A DNA stretch of 64,000 bases from contig NZ_LJHY01000001.1 of the NCBI RefSeq assembly GCF_001295795.1, positions 1 through 64,000 on the forward strand, read 5' to 3'. The stretch comes from Novosphingobium sp. AAP83 (GTDB lineage Bacteria; Pseudomonadota; Alphaproteobacteria; Sphingomonadales; Sphingomonadaceae). The position numbers and the translations under genes were made by a program. Below, one piece after another: positions 36,954 through 46,059 of this stretch; within the stretch, counting starts at the first letter, position 1; every line of letters starts with the position of its first letter. The notes beneath the pieces are model-generated. The model did no database searches. It was not told the DNA's origin and was given only the letters and a program-made list of their open reading frames with translations.

Positions 36954-38038
36954 TGGGTGATGATCATCCCCGCGCCGGTAGTGTCATTGCCAAGGTCGAC
37001 CGTCTTGATGTGTTGCAGCGTTTGCGCATCGTACATCTCGATGTCGTAGCTTGCGCCGTAGATATACAGCATCTTGCCATCGCCCGACATGCCGAACTGG
37101 AAGCGCGTGCGGCAGGGGAATTCAGCCTTGTTCTTCACCAGATTGGTCGAAAGATCAAAGTGCCAGAATTCGCACCGCTTGTTGCCCACCTTCTCTTGCG
37201 TGACAACGGTCCAGCCTTCTTTCATGTCGGCCGAAACCTGCAAACCGGCCATGCCGCCACCCACCGGCGCGGGGCCAATCGGGCGGAAGGCAAAGGTCTT
37301 GGTCGCCAGATCAAAACGGCCCACGCCGAAGATCTTGTTGCGGATATACGGGTCTTGCGCGTTAAACAGCGAGACGTACTCGTTCGGGTTGCGCAAGGTC
37401 TCCACGCCGCCGCCAAAGCTGACGCCCTCGATGCCGGTGGCCTCGGGCTTTGAAAACTCCAGCCGGTCTTTGACCTTGAGTTCGGCGGTGTCGATCACCA
37501 GAACTTTGTCGCGGATCAGAAACATGGTCTTGCCATCGGCAGACATCATGTAATTGCCGCGCCCGCCACCGTTGCGCACGTCTTCTTCAGGCACGTCGAC
37601 GGTGCGGACAACCGCCTTTTTCTGCAAATCGATCACGCCGAACATCTGCGGGCTGACGGTATAACGATCAGGCAGCTTTTCGAACTTCTGGATCATCGTG
37701 TAGAAGAAACGGCCCGTAGGATCGGGCACGCCGCCGTTGAAGCGATAACGCACCGTGGGCGTGTTCAGGCTGAACGAATTGATCACCTTCTTGGTTTTCG
37801 TGTCGATCACTTCGATCCCGCTGGTGGTGATCGTCGTCACGTAAATCTTCGATTTGTCGTTAGACAAGCGCATCGAGGTCGGCAGCCCTGAAGCCAGCGT
37901 CAGCCGGTCCTGCACCGCGCCGGTGGCTTCATCCAGCACCAACATCTTGTCGGGGTAAGACCCCATGAACAGCGTCGAGGCCTGCGCGGCGCTTGTTCCG
38001 GCAAGGAGGACAGCGATAAAAACACCGAGTTTCTTCAT
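36950..38038 (-). CDS. qhpB: Quinohemoprotein amine dehydrogenase beta subunit (QhpB)
   Basis: 362 aa with a Sec signal peptide (about 1-20, AQA site). The mature chain is a seven-bladed beta-propeller of the YVTN/amine-dehydrogenase type, seen in repeated strands such as MLVLDEATGAVQDRL, KIYVTTITTSGIEVIDTKTKKV and MLYIYGASYDIEMYDAQTLQ. It is the structural periplasmic subunit that docks against the CTQ-carrying gamma subunit and the diheme alpha subunit. The gene starts 54 bp after qhpC, the only non-overlapping junction of the operon core, and ends overlapping qhpG. Confidence 0.92.
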   Translation of the reverse strand: MKKLGVFIAVLLAGTSAAQASTLFMGSYPDKMLVLDEATGAVQDRLTLASGLPTSMRLSNDKSKIYVTTITTSGIEVIDTKTKKVINSFSLNTPTVRYRFNGGVPDPTGRFFYTMIQKFEKLPDRYTVSPQMFGVIDLQKKAVVRTVDVPEEDVRNGGGRGNYMMSADGKTMFLIRDKVLVIDTAELKVKDRLEFSKPEATGIEGVSFGGGVETLRNPNEYVSLFNAQDPYIRNKIFGVGRFDLATKTFAFRPIGPAPVGGGMAGLQVSADMKEGWTVVTQEKVGNKRCEFWHFDLSTNLVKNKAEFPCRTRFQFGMSGDGKMLYIYGASYDIEMYDAQTLQHIKTVDLGNDTTGAGMIITQ

Positions 38039-38092
38039 GGAAACGCTCTTCCGGTCAGGATGATCAGGGCAGAATGGATCGGGTGCAAAACA

Positions 38093-38419
38093 TCACGGGA
38101 AGATGATGTCGAGGCTCCGCCAGTCCTTGGCCGCCGTGGCGCAATTGCTGGCCCAATCGGGTGAATAGTTCACATGATCGGGCACCTGGACCGGCCAGAA
38201 GCAGGTGACATAGCAATCGTAGATATCGCGCTCTGCCGGTTGGCATAGGCCCGCCGTGCCGCCGCCTGCATCCACTTCCCAACCGGGCGAGAACGAGATC
38301 GAGCACCCCATCGGGGTGTGCATCGGCTTCTGCTGAAGCGCGATAACGTCTTCTTCGGTCGAGGAAATTGTCTCCTCGATCCGCTTGGCCTTCTTGTTCA
38401 GTGGTGTCAGGTGCTTCAT
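38093..38419 (-). CDS. qhpC: Quinohemoprotein amine dehydrogenase gamma subunit precursor (QhpC)
   Basis: 108 aa, the peptide that carries the cofactor. The first 25-30 residues (rich in K and E, ending before VIALQQKPMHT) look like the cytoplasmic leader. The core shows the family pattern exactly: C39-x8-E48, C59-x5-D65 and C73-x7-D81 for the three thioether cross-links, and C69-x5-W75 for cysteine tryptophylquinone. A fifth cysteine, C93, lies outside this set. It would be cross-linked by QhpD, trimmed by QhpE, exported by QhpF and oxidised with QhpG. Its ATG overlaps the qhpD stop by 4 bp, coupling peptide and maturase synthesis. Confidence 0.93.
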   Translation of the reverse strand: MKHLTPLNKKAKRIEETISSTEEDVIALQQKPMHTPMGCSISFSPGWEVDAGGGTAGLCQPAERDIYDCYVTCFWPVQVPDHVNYSPDWASNCATAAKDWRSLDIIFP

Positions 38420-39870
38420 GACAAGCCCTTTCGTGCAGCAAAGCGTTCAAGAAATTCGGGGTTGCGCGCAGCGACGGTGCCGTAGATTTTCAGGCACGCA
38501 TCGGTCCATTCGCGGATCCAGTCGCAATAATGCAGATTGGCATGGCCGGTATCGCCATAGCGCACGAAGGCTTCGTGGTGGCACCCGCCCGCGCACAATG
38601 GCCGTGCCCAGCACGATGAGCATTCGTACTTCGACCCGACATGGCCGCGCGTGAGAAAGTCGGTGCGCTTTTCCTTGTCGAGCCCGGTTGTGACATGGCC
38701 CAGCACATGCGTATCGGCATCGGTAAAGCGGTGGCAGGGCGAAATATCGCCCGATGGACTGACGCCGACAAGGCCAAGCCCTGCACCGCAAGGATGCGAT
38801 TTGTTGGTGCCCTGGATCAGTTCGCTGATGGTTTCCGACACATTCGAAAAACCGTGCATTTCACCACGCAATGCGAAGGCGAGCCATTCGGCGGCCAGTT
38901 CATGGAAGGCAGAAACCACGGTGTCCATGCCATCGCTGTCGAGCGTATAAGTCTGCTCGCCTGAATCCGTTACCGGTGCAAAGCCGACTTCGTGGAAGCC
39001 TAGATCGTCCTTGAGGTGGCGATAGATGCGGATTACATCGGTCACGCCTTCGGTCAGGGTGACGCGCGCGGTAATCGCGCGGGTCTTGTGTCCGGCAATC
39101 AGCTTGCGCAGGCGCGGTTCCATTACCGCATAAGAACCCTTGCCGTTCTTATAGACCCGGCGCTTGTCCTGAAGATCGGGCGGGCCGTCCATCGATACGG
39201 TAACGCCCACCGCCTGATCGGACAGGAACTGGATGATCTCGTCGGTCAGCAGCGTGGCGTTGGTCGTCAGGCTGTAGGTCATCCGCTTGCCCTTGGCGGC
39301 AGCGGCTTCGTTGGCATAGAGTACCACATCACGCAGCAGCTTGAAGTTCATCAGCGTTTCACCACCGAAGAACGTGATGTGCGGGCTTTCGCGGTCGCCT
39401 GAACTGGTAAGCAGGAAATCAACCGATGTCTTGGCGGTTTCCAGCGTCATGTACTTTGGCTTGCCCGCAGGCGTGGCGATCTTGTCTGCGCCGAATTCAT
39501 AGCAATAGGTGCAGGCCAGATTGCACTGGTTGGTGACGTTCAGCACCAAAGCCTGCAACGGATAGTCTTCGGGCGGCGCAGGCGGTGCCAGCGGCGCTTC
39601 GCGGATTTCGTCCGATATGATGCCGCGCACCGCGCGCAGCTCGCGGATCAGGTCTTCGGCATCGGCGCGCGAATAGTTCGCTTCGATCAGCGCGGCGACC
39701 ATCTCGCCATAGGCCAGTTGCTTTTCGCCGAGCAGCGCCATGACGCTGGCCGCACCTTCATCAAGCGCGAAGATGGCCCCGGCCGAAGCCAGATAAACAA
39801 AGCCCTGACCTTGGGCATCGAACAGGTGAATGTCACCGCGACGGTATTTTGGGGCGAGAACCGTTGTCAC
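38416..39870 (-). CDS. qhpD: Radical SAM/SPASM thioether maturase QhpD
   Basis: 484 aa. An N-terminal region (about 1-95) of PqqD/RRE-like type may bind the leader. The radical SAM cluster motif is CNLACTYCYEFG (about residue 115-122). The C-terminal SPASM part contains CGAGLGLVGVSPSGDISPCH and YECSSCWARPLCAGGCHHE, enough cysteines for two auxiliary 4Fe-4S clusters. QhpD forms the Cys-to-Asp/Glu carbon thioether bonds in the gamma subunit, using S-adenosylmethionine in the cytoplasm. Start and stop overlap qhpA and qhpC by 4 bp. Confidence 0.95.
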   Translation of the reverse strand: MTTVLAPKYRRGDIHLFDAQGQGFVYLASAGAIFALDEGAASVMALLGEKQLAYGEMVAALIEANYSRADAEDLIRELRAVRGIISDEIREAPLAPPAPPEDYPLQALVLNVTNQCNLACTYCYEFGADKIATPAGKPKYMTLETAKTSVDFLLTSSGDRESPHITFFGGETLMNFKLLRDVVLYANEAAAAKGKRMTYSLTTNATLLTDEIIQFLSDQAVGVTVSMDGPPDLQDKRRVYKNGKGSYAVMEPRLRKLIAGHKTRAITARVTLTEGVTDVIRIYRHLKDDLGFHEVGFAPVTDSGEQTYTLDSDGMDTVVSAFHELAAEWLAFALRGEMHGFSNVSETISELIQGTNKSHPCGAGLGLVGVSPSGDISPCHRFTDADTHVLGHVTTGLDKEKRTDFLTRGHVGSKYECSSCWARPLCAGGCHHEAFVRYGDTGHANLHYCDWIREWTDACLKIYGTVAARNPEFLERFAARKGLS

Positions 39871-41663
39871 TTGGCCACCTCCGGTTGATCCCAGCGCTTA
39901 TAAGCGGGCACTGTCACGATCATGAACGACTTGGCGGTCAGCGGCTTGCCCAGCGCGTCCTTTTCGGACTTGGCGGTGGCAACGACCCAGACTTCGCCGT
40001 AATTGTTGCGGCCCCACTTGCGTTCGGGGTTTGGCCCGTCAATCGCCGGGGTAAACAGCGCGTTCGCGCTCAACTTGCCGACATAATTCACGTCGTCATC
40101 GTAATAGACGGTCTGGAATTCTTCCATCGCCCAGGTCACATCGATGGGCCCGAGCGCCACATCGTCCACCGTGTAGGGCTTGCCATCAAGGCCGTTGTCA
40201 AAGCCGAGGGCATCAAACTGGGAGTACCCCGGTGTGTGCTTTTCGCTGCCGCCAAGGCGGGCGAGCGAGGTGTCGGGCACGACCTTGAGGTAATCGACCT
40301 TCTTGTAGACCGGCAAGCCAGCAGCCAGCACCGATCCGCCAAGCCCGACATCGTGCGCGCCGACGGCGGCGTCTGCGGCAACATCTACGGTCAGCACGGC
40401 TTCGGTCGGGCTGGCCGAGACGACTTTGCTCACGACCACACCCTTGCCCAGATCAATGTCGGCAGGCTTCAGTCCAGCGGGGAAGGCATCGCCAATAAGT
40501 TTGAGAGTTGCGCCCTTGCTTCCGGCCTTCAAAGCATAAGGCCACACGGCGGCGATGGTGGGTTCGGCAGCGGCGCGGGTCAGCTTTACGTCAAAACCGA
40601 ACTCTTTGTAATCGCCCCAGAACCAGCGGCCTTGCGCTGATTTGCGATCGGGCGAGAACCACATCGTTTCGCGTGTTTCGTGATCTTCCGGCGCATCGGC
40701 GCGGCTGCCTTCGGGGCCGCTTGATGATGTGCCGCGCCATGAATAGCCGGTATAGACAAGGCCCTTGCCCTTGCGGGTGAGGGTCGAGCCATCCTTAAAC
40801 GATTTCAGCGTGATAGACGTTGTGTAATCATCCTCGCCGCTCGCAGGCGTCACGATCATTTCGCCCGCATAAAGCCCCTTGCCCGGCAGCATGGCACTGA
40901 CCAACCACTTGCCGCCCAGCTTGGCCGATTGCACCCGCGCATCCCATTTTGCCCATTCTGGCGTGATCAGCGGCGCGTTCTTGTTCATGTACTCCAGCGC
41001 CACTTCGACCGGCAGCGGCTTTTTCGCGCCAGCGGCGGGGACGGGCTGGGTGGGATCTTCCACTGCGCGGCGATATTGCGCATCTGCCTGGGAATACATG
41101 GCAACGTGGAGGTTGGTCAGAAGGCCCCATTCGGCTTTCGAGCGTCGCCATGAGAGCGGCTGCGCGAAGGCATGACACGATGCGCACGATTGGCGGATCG
41201 TTTCGTTGGGGATGTTGGTTTCGTTCAACTGGCGATGCTCGGTCAAATACATAACCGGCTTGGATTCTTCAGGCGATAGGCCGTGGCTGGCCGATAGCGC
41301 GCGCACGACAGCCTTGGATTCCGATGGGGTGATGGACAGACCATTCAGCGCGACCATGCGCTTGATCACTTGCGCCCAACCTTCAGGCGTGGTCCGCACC
41401 CAAGAGATGCGCGAGAGATTGCCCTTCGCATCTGCGGTATGGCACGTTCCGCACTTTTCGGTGACGATGGCAGCCTTCACCGGAATGCCGGTTTCGGTCT
41501 CAACCGGGTTCGAAGGATGGCGTCCGGTGTCTTTGGCTGCTTGGGCCAGCACGAGCGAAGCAGGCAGGGCGGTAAGTCCGACAAACTGCACCAAACGGCT
41601 GCGCATCAAGCGCTTTAGCCGACGGTTGGCGGTATCGCGGGTAACGGTCTCGGCCACGCTCAT
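39867..41663 (-). CDS. qhpA: Quinohemoprotein amine dehydrogenase alpha subunit (QhpA), diheme
   Basis: 598 aa from the ATG at 41663, which begins a basic, RR-containing N-terminus and a signal-like hydrophobic stretch; an upstream ATG at 41723 is less likely. Two heme c sites are present, CGTCH and CASCH, within the first 130 mature residues. The remaining 430 residues form the Ig-like and beta domains of the family. The enzyme deaminates primary amines in the periplasm and hands electrons from CTQ through these hemes to a soluble cytochrome. It is the first gene of the operon. The final residues overlap qhpD. Confidence 0.94.
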   Translation of the reverse strand: MSVAETVTRDTANRRLKRLMRSRLVQFVGLTALPASLVLAQAAKDTGRHPSNPVETETGIPVKAAIVTEKCGTCHTADAKGNLSRISWVRTTPEGWAQVIKRMVALNGLSITPSESKAVVRALSASHGLSPEESKPVMYLTEHRQLNETNIPNETIRQSCASCHAFAQPLSWRRSKAEWGLLTNLHVAMYSQADAQYRRAVEDPTQPVPAAGAKKPLPVEVALEYMNKNAPLITPEWAKWDARVQSAKLGGKWLVSAMLPGKGLYAGEMIVTPASGEDDYTTSITLKSFKDGSTLTRKGKGLVYTGYSWRGTSSSGPEGSRADAPEDHETRETMWFSPDRKSAQGRWFWGDYKEFGFDVKLTRAAAEPTIAAVWPYALKAGSKGATLKLIGDAFPAGLKPADIDLGKGVVVSKVVSASPTEAVLTVDVAADAAVGAHDVGLGGSVLAAGLPVYKKVDYLKVVPDTSLARLGGSEKHTPGYSQFDALGFDNGLDGKPYTVDDVALGPIDVTWAMEEFQTVYYDDDVNYVGKLSANALFTPAIDGPNPERKWGRNNYGEVWVVATAKSEKDALGKPLTAKSFMIVTVPAYKRWDQPEVAK

Positions 41664-41764
41664 GGTCGCAATTTCCCCCTTGAAGGCTGGGCCGCGCCTC
41701 AGACGAGTCGAACGCGGCTCCAACCCAAGACTGGACAGATGTCAAAAATTGGTCAACGCCTTTG

Positions 41765-41778
41765 TTTGCATCTGCAAA
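41765..41778. promoter_or_regulatory. Palindrome upstream of the qhp operon
   Basis: TTTGCA-TC-TGCAAA is a perfect 6-bp inverted repeat about 100 bp upstream of the qhpA start. It lies in a locally AT-rich patch, the only one between qhpA and the next gene. TTGACC and TTGACA-like hexamers lie between it and the gene on the minus strand, so it is well placed as an operator for amine-dependent control. No AraC-type qhpR gene is visible in the window, so the protein that would bind is unknown. Confidence 0.3.
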
Positions 41779-41887
41779 AAATTATCTGGCGCAGGCTTGT
41801 GGTCAAATCCCTCCAGTGTTCGCGCAGAACCATCCGCTCATGTGCGGCAATCGGCCATACGCACTTCGCGCAAGGCTTGAGGGGGTG

Positions 41888-43465
41888 TTATCCGACGGGT
41901 TGATCGTAACCGTGCGCGAACAGGGCGTCAAAACGTCGCGCAAACGCCCACAGCAATGCCAGAATCGCGAGGGCAAGCGATGAGACCGCCCAACCCAGTG
42001 TCTCGCTGGGCAATGTCTTGCGTTCGATCGTATAGACACCGGGCTCCGTTGCATTGAAGCTGATCAGCGGACCGGAATGCGGGATTTCGCGGCCCTTGTG
42101 CATCACCTGCCAGATCGGGAAATCGGCGCGGCCCATCACGATAGGACCGGGTTGGGTAACCGTGATCGCAGCATTGCGCGAAATGCCGGCAAAAACATCA
42201 AGGTTGGGGATCCGCTGCGTTCCTGTAATCCCGCGCTTGTCGATGCCGCGCGGCAGGTATTCGGGCGCGTCCGGGCGTTTGTTCTCAACCAGAGCCATAT
42301 CCATCGGCGTGCGCAGCGTGGCAATGGCGGCAACGCTGAACATGGTGACCGGCAGTATCGCAATGGCGAAGCCGAGCTTGAGCAAGGGTGTCATCTGCGG
42401 CTTCAGAACGAGGGCGATAATCGCGGTAAACTCGACCAGACCCAGTAAGCGCCACGGAAACTGCACTTGCGCCAACAGATGGATATCCCAGATAAACGGG
42501 ATCAGCCCGATGGAGGCCGCAGCGGTCAGGGCTGTGGCAGCTCCCCAATATCCGCGAATGGCAGCGCCAAAAACGATCAGCGCCAGTGCAAGCGCCGGAA
42601 TTCCCAGCAAGTAGCTGATATAAGGCCGGTTCCAAGGAAACCATGTCGCGGGTTTATAGTAATCGGACCACAGCAGATCGGTGGAAATGGCACCTTGCAG
42701 CTGTAATGCCGGGACCAGATAGAAACATGCCAGTCCGATGCCGAGCACACCTGCGACAAGGCCCGGTATCAGCACCCGCCGGTCATCCAGAAATGTCTTG
42801 ATGCCATAGGGCACGATCAGAAAAACCGTGGCCAGCAGGGCGACCGGAAGGTGCGTGATCAACAGGCCTGCATAGGCCGCTGCCAAGGCGGCAATCGACC
42901 GTGCCCCGCGCAAGTTGCGGATGGCCATCACGATCAGCGGCGGCCACATGAACGAGGCATATTCCGCCAAGGCCCCGCGCACGTAAAAGTCGTAAAGGTG
43001 ATAGGGCGCGGCCATATAGGCCAGCGAACCCAACAGCGCGTGCGGGGTTTGCGGTCTCAGCCAGCGGTACATCATAAGACCCGAAACCGCGCTGAACATC
43101 ATCGCCGCGATCACGTTGGCAACCGTGGCGCTCAGGCCCGATGCGGCGATGCTGCCCGATACCCAATAGGTCAGTGGGGGATAGAAATAGAACGTCGGCC
43201 CGCCCAGCCCTTCGAAGCTCTGGGGAAACCAGCGTGGATAGAATTCGCCGCTGGCAAAGGCCTCGGCGAACTGGGTGGTCCAGATGTAGTTGTAAACACT
43301 GCTATGCGATGCGCCGTCTGGATAGAATAACGCGGGCAGGTGAAGAAAAACGGCCAGCAGGACAAGGGATAGTTGAGCTCTTTTGTGGTTCACATTGGCT
43401 CTCACTTCAGACCCTTCAACGCGCCCTCCAACCATACCGCGTTCGCCCTGTTGCGAAAGGGGCAA
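41888..43465 (-). CDS. Polytopic membrane protein with PTPS-related domain
   Basis: About 525 aa (start uncertain; in-frame ATG at 43435 and a GTG further in are also possible). It has 9-11 membrane helices and resembles the membrane proteins annotated as 6-pyruvoyl-tetrahydropterin synthase related, which look like GT-C fold glycosyltransferases: an early acidic or aromatic loop with IWTTQFAEAF and ASGEFYPRWFPQSFEGLGGPTFYFYPPL, then alternating helices and a C-terminal periplasmic part. It could transfer sugars from polyprenyl-phosphate carriers. It faces away from the ArnT-like gene, sharing an AT-rich divergent region. Confidence 0.75.
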   Translation of the reverse strand: MPLSQQGERGMVGGRVEGSEVRANVNHKRAQLSLVLLAVFLHLPALFYPDGASHSSVYNYIWTTQFAEAFASGEFYPRWFPQSFEGLGGPTFYFYPPLTYWVSGSIAASGLSATVANVIAAMMFSAVSGLMMYRWLRPQTPHALLGSLAYMAAPYHLYDFYVRGALAEYASFMWPPLIVMAIRNLRGARSIAALAAAYAGLLITHLPVALLATVFLIVPYGIKTFLDDRRVLIPGLVAGVLGIGLACFYLVPALQLQGAISTDLLWSDYYKPATWFPWNRPYISYLLGIPALALALIVFGAAIRGYWGAATALTAAASIGLIPFIWDIHLLAQVQFPWRLLGLVEFTAIIALVLKPQMTPLLKLGFAIAILPVTMFSVAAIATLRTPMDMALVENKRPDAPEYLPRGIDKRGITGTQRIPNLDVFAGISRNAAITVTQPGPIVMGRADFPIWQVMHKGREIPHSGPLISFNATEPGVYTIERKTLPSETLGWAVSSLALAILALLWAFARRFDALFAHGYDQPVG

Positions 43466-43572
43466 TCGATTATTCGCCCATAAAGCGCCGGATGCCGTGC
43501 CGCCTGGAAATTAGGAATTCCTTAACCAACAAAATTTAAGAAGTAATTCGACTGAGATAGGCAGAAACATAA
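43466..43572. promoter_or_regulatory. AT-rich divergent promoter region
   Basis: Between two divergent membrane-protein genes lies a markedly AT-rich stretch around 43505-43575 (including ccttaaccaacaaaatttaagaag). It must contain both promoters. I cannot place -35 and -10 hexamers with confidence. The plus-strand gene begins with GTG at 43573, or with ATG at 43594. Confidence 0.35.
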
Positions 43573-45075
43573 GTGCTTTCACCCGCCGCCACGATGGATC
43601 AAGCGCCGATCAAAGCGCAGCGATGGCTGGGTGCTGTGGCCGCCGTGGTTGTGCTCGCCATCACAGCATTGCGCTTGCAAGTGGCCGCTGATGCTCCGCT
43701 GTGGATGGATGAAACATGGAGCGCGATGATCGCCACGCAGCCCGATTGGGCGGCATTCTGGCGCGAGGCATGGCTCGATTGCAACCCGCCGTTCTATTAC
43801 GTTTTCCTGCATGGCTGGGTAAGCGTATTTGGTGATAGCAATGCGATGCTGCGCCTTCCGAGCATCGTGTTCGTCCTCGCCGCCGCCGCGCTCCCGCTCA
43901 TTTGGCAACCCAGCGGCCTGACCCGTTCGGCAGCAGCGGTCTGGGCGGGCTTGATCCTGCTATGGCCACAAGGCTTGGCCTTGATGCTTGATGCGCGCGG
44001 TTATGGCCTGATGCTGCTGCTTTCGGTTGCGTCCACGCTGGTGCTCGCCAAGCTGCTGGAAGACTTGTCGTTGCAATGGGCAGTGGCTTGGGTGGCGTTG
44101 GGCACGCTGATGTTCCTGACGCATTACTATGCTGCTGCGCTGGTTATCGCCCAAGCGCTGGTTCTGGCGTGCCGTTATGGCTTGGGGATGCTGCGGATCT
44201 GGCCTGCCGCCCTGCTGGCGCTGCCAGGCCTTGCATGGTTTGCCAATCATTTCGCGCGTTTGCAGGAATATGCGCGCGGCGATGTTGTGTGGCAGCAGAC
44301 AACCACTGCCGAGGCCGCGCTGGGCCATGTGATGTACGTTTTGGGCGCGGTCAATCTGGTCCTCTTCACCGCGATCATTGTGATCGTGATTGCGGCGCTG
44401 GTGCAGCGTGACCGGCAGTCCGCAAAGCCGCAAAACTTGGGGCTTGTGGCTAGTACAGCAGTCATCGGGCTTGGCATTGCGCTGCTGATCGGGGTGGCTC
44501 AGGCATCGCTCGTCAACCGCTATCTCGTGCCTTTGATCCCACCTGCGATGCTGGGGCTGACGTTTATCTTTCAACGCAGTGCGCGCCCGCATTTGTATGG
44601 CGCCATGCTGCTGGCCGTGTTCTTGCCGCCCGCGCTCAATGCCAAACAGGCCAGCACCGCCGCTGAAATGCGCGCGGTCTATGGCTTTGAAAGGGCTAGC
44701 GACTTTGTCGGTAAAAGCCGCGCTGATCAGGTCGTGTTCCTGTGGGATCACCCTGCGGCCAAGATCCTTGATCGCCAGTCGCTGGAGCAGCTTGGCGGCT
44801 ATTTCCTGCGCAGGCAGGGCCTGAACCTTCCGGTTCGCACCGTGATCGTGCCGGAAAGCGCCGATGCCAATGCCGTGCTGCGCAAAACGGCCTCCGGCGC
44901 ACGTCCGGCAGTGATCTGGCTATACAACCGGACAGAGCAGACATCTGCCCGCACCTATCCGCCATCGTTTGCAGATGACCCCGCGTGGTCCTGCCAAAAT
45001 CCGGCGCCGGACCTTGGCCTGAACCAGCAGTTGGGTGCGATTGCTTGCGTGAAACTGGAGAGAGACAGTGATTGA
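43573..45075 (+). CDS. ArnT/PMT-like membrane glycosyltransferase (GT39/GT83 type)
   Basis: 500 aa from GTG 43573 (ATG 43594 possible). After a first membrane helix comes the acidic loop APLWMDETWSAMIATQP with the catalytic-type aspartate-glutamate pair, then DCNPPFYYVFLHGWV, both typical of GT-C enzymes that use polyprenyl-phosphate sugars. About ten helices follow, with a soluble C-terminal domain of about 130 residues. Its stop overlaps the GT2 gene by 8 bp. Together with GtrB- and GtrA-like genes it fits the three-part Gtr system, in which this protein would attach the sugar to its acceptor in the periplasm. Confidence 0.82.
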   Translation: MLSPAATMDQAPIKAQRWLGAVAAVVVLAITALRLQVAADAPLWMDETWSAMIATQPDWAAFWREAWLDCNPPFYYVFLHGWVSVFGDSNAMLRLPSIVFVLAAAALPLIWQPSGLTRSAAAVWAGLILLWPQGLALMLDARGYGLMLLLSVASTLVLAKLLEDLSLQWAVAWVALGTLMFLTHYYAAALVIAQALVLACRYGLGMLRIWPAALLALPGLAWFANHFARLQEYARGDVVWQQTTTAEAALGHVMYVLGAVNLVLFTAIIVIVIAALVQRDRQSAKPQNLGLVASTAVIGLGIALLIGVAQASLVNRYLVPLIPPAMLGLTFIFQRSARPHLYGAMLLAVFLPPALNAKQASTAAEMRAVYGFERASDFVGKSRADQVVFLWDHPAAKILDRQSLEQLGGYFLRRQGLNLPVRTVIVPESADANAVLRKTASGARPAVIWLYNRTEQTSARTYPPSFADDPAWSCQNPAPDLGLNQQLGAIACVKLERDSD

Positions 45076-46057
45076 GAACCTGAAGTTTCCCGTCGCTGGA
45101 ATGGACGGGCAAGGTCCGCTCGTCTCTCTTGTTGTGCCGGTGTTCAATGAATGCGGCAGCGTCGGCCCGTTCGTCGCAGCGGTTAACGCTGCGATTGCAG
45201 GTAGCTGGTCTGGTGCCGAAATGCCGCCACGCTTCGAAATCGTGTTTGTCGATGACGGCAGCAGCGATGGCACGCGCGAAACCGTGCGTGCGATGTGCCG
45301 CACCGATCTGCGTATCAAACTCGTCTCGCTCTCGCGCAATTTCGGCAAAGAAGCAGCGCTCAGCGCCGGGTTGAAGGCCGCGTCCGGCGATGCGGTGATC
45401 CCGATGGATGTAGACTTGCAAGACCCGCCAGAACTGCTGCGTCCGATGATCGAGCAATGGCGTGCAGGGGCGCAAGTGGTAAACGCCAAGCGTGCTGATC
45501 GCAGCGCCGATACCCTGTTCAAGCGGTCTAGTTCACGGTTTTTCTATAAGACTATCAACTCATTGGCCGAATACCCCATTGCCAATGATGTGGGTGATTT
45601 CCGCCTGTTTGATCGTGTTGCGGTGGATGCGCTGAACCGCATGACCGAACATTCGCGCTTCAACAAAGGCCTGTTTTCGTGGATCGGCTTCCGTACCGAG
45701 ACGATTGAATATACCCGCCCTTCGCGCTCGGTTGGCGATACCAAATGGAACGTGTCAAAGCTGCTGGCGCTGGCGCTCGATGGCATAGTGGCATCGACCA
45801 CTTTCCCCTTGCGTATATGGACAGCGCTGGGGGCGCTCATATCGCTCTCCGCCTTTTTCTATGCCGCATTCCTGATCATCCACACGCTGGCCTACGGGGT
45901 CGATACGCCGGGCTATGCTTCGCTGATGGTCGCTGTGCTGTTCCTTGGCGGGCTCAACTTGCTCAGCCTTGGCCTGATGGGCGAGTATATCGGCCGTATC
46001 TCCAAACAAGTGCGGGGTCGCCCGCTCTATATCGTGTCTGACACGGAAGGTTTCTGA
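45068..46057 (+). CDS. GtrB/ArnC-like polyprenyl-phosphate glycosyltransferase (GT2)
   Basis: 329 aa from GTG 45068 inside the previous gene. The GT2 catalytic domain has SLVVPVFNECGSV, EIVFVDDGSSDGTRE and the DxD region in VIPMDVDLQDPPEL, plus RSVGDTKWNVSKLLALALDGI before two C-terminal membrane helices (about 240-262 and 275-300). Such enzymes load a sugar from a nucleotide donor on to undecaprenyl phosphate at the cytoplasmic face. It is followed 2 bp later by the methyltransferase gene. Confidence 0.92.
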   Translation: MIENLKFPVAGMDGQGPLVSLVVPVFNECGSVGPFVAAVNAAIAGSWSGAEMPPRFEIVFVDDGSSDGTRETVRAMCRTDLRIKLVSLSRNFGKEAALSAGLKAASGDAVIPMDVDLQDPPELLRPMIEQWRAGAQVVNAKRADRSADTLFKRSSSRFFYKTINSLAEYPIANDVGDFRLFDRVAVDALNRMTEHSRFNKGLFSWIGFRTETIEYTRPSRSVGDTKWNVSKLLALALDGIVASTTFPLRIWTALGALISLSAFFYAAFLIIHTLAYGVDTPGYASLMVAVLFLGGLNLLSLGLMGEYIGRISKQVRGRPLYIVSDTEGF

Positions 46058-46059
46058 AG

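Noticed and set aside
38093..38419. Small Cys-rich peptide next to a radical SAM enzyme as a sactipeptide or ranthipeptide antibiotic
   Set aside because: Neighbouring diheme and beta-propeller subunit genes and the exact C/E/D/W spacing identify it as the amine dehydrogenase gamma subunit and not a bacteriocin.
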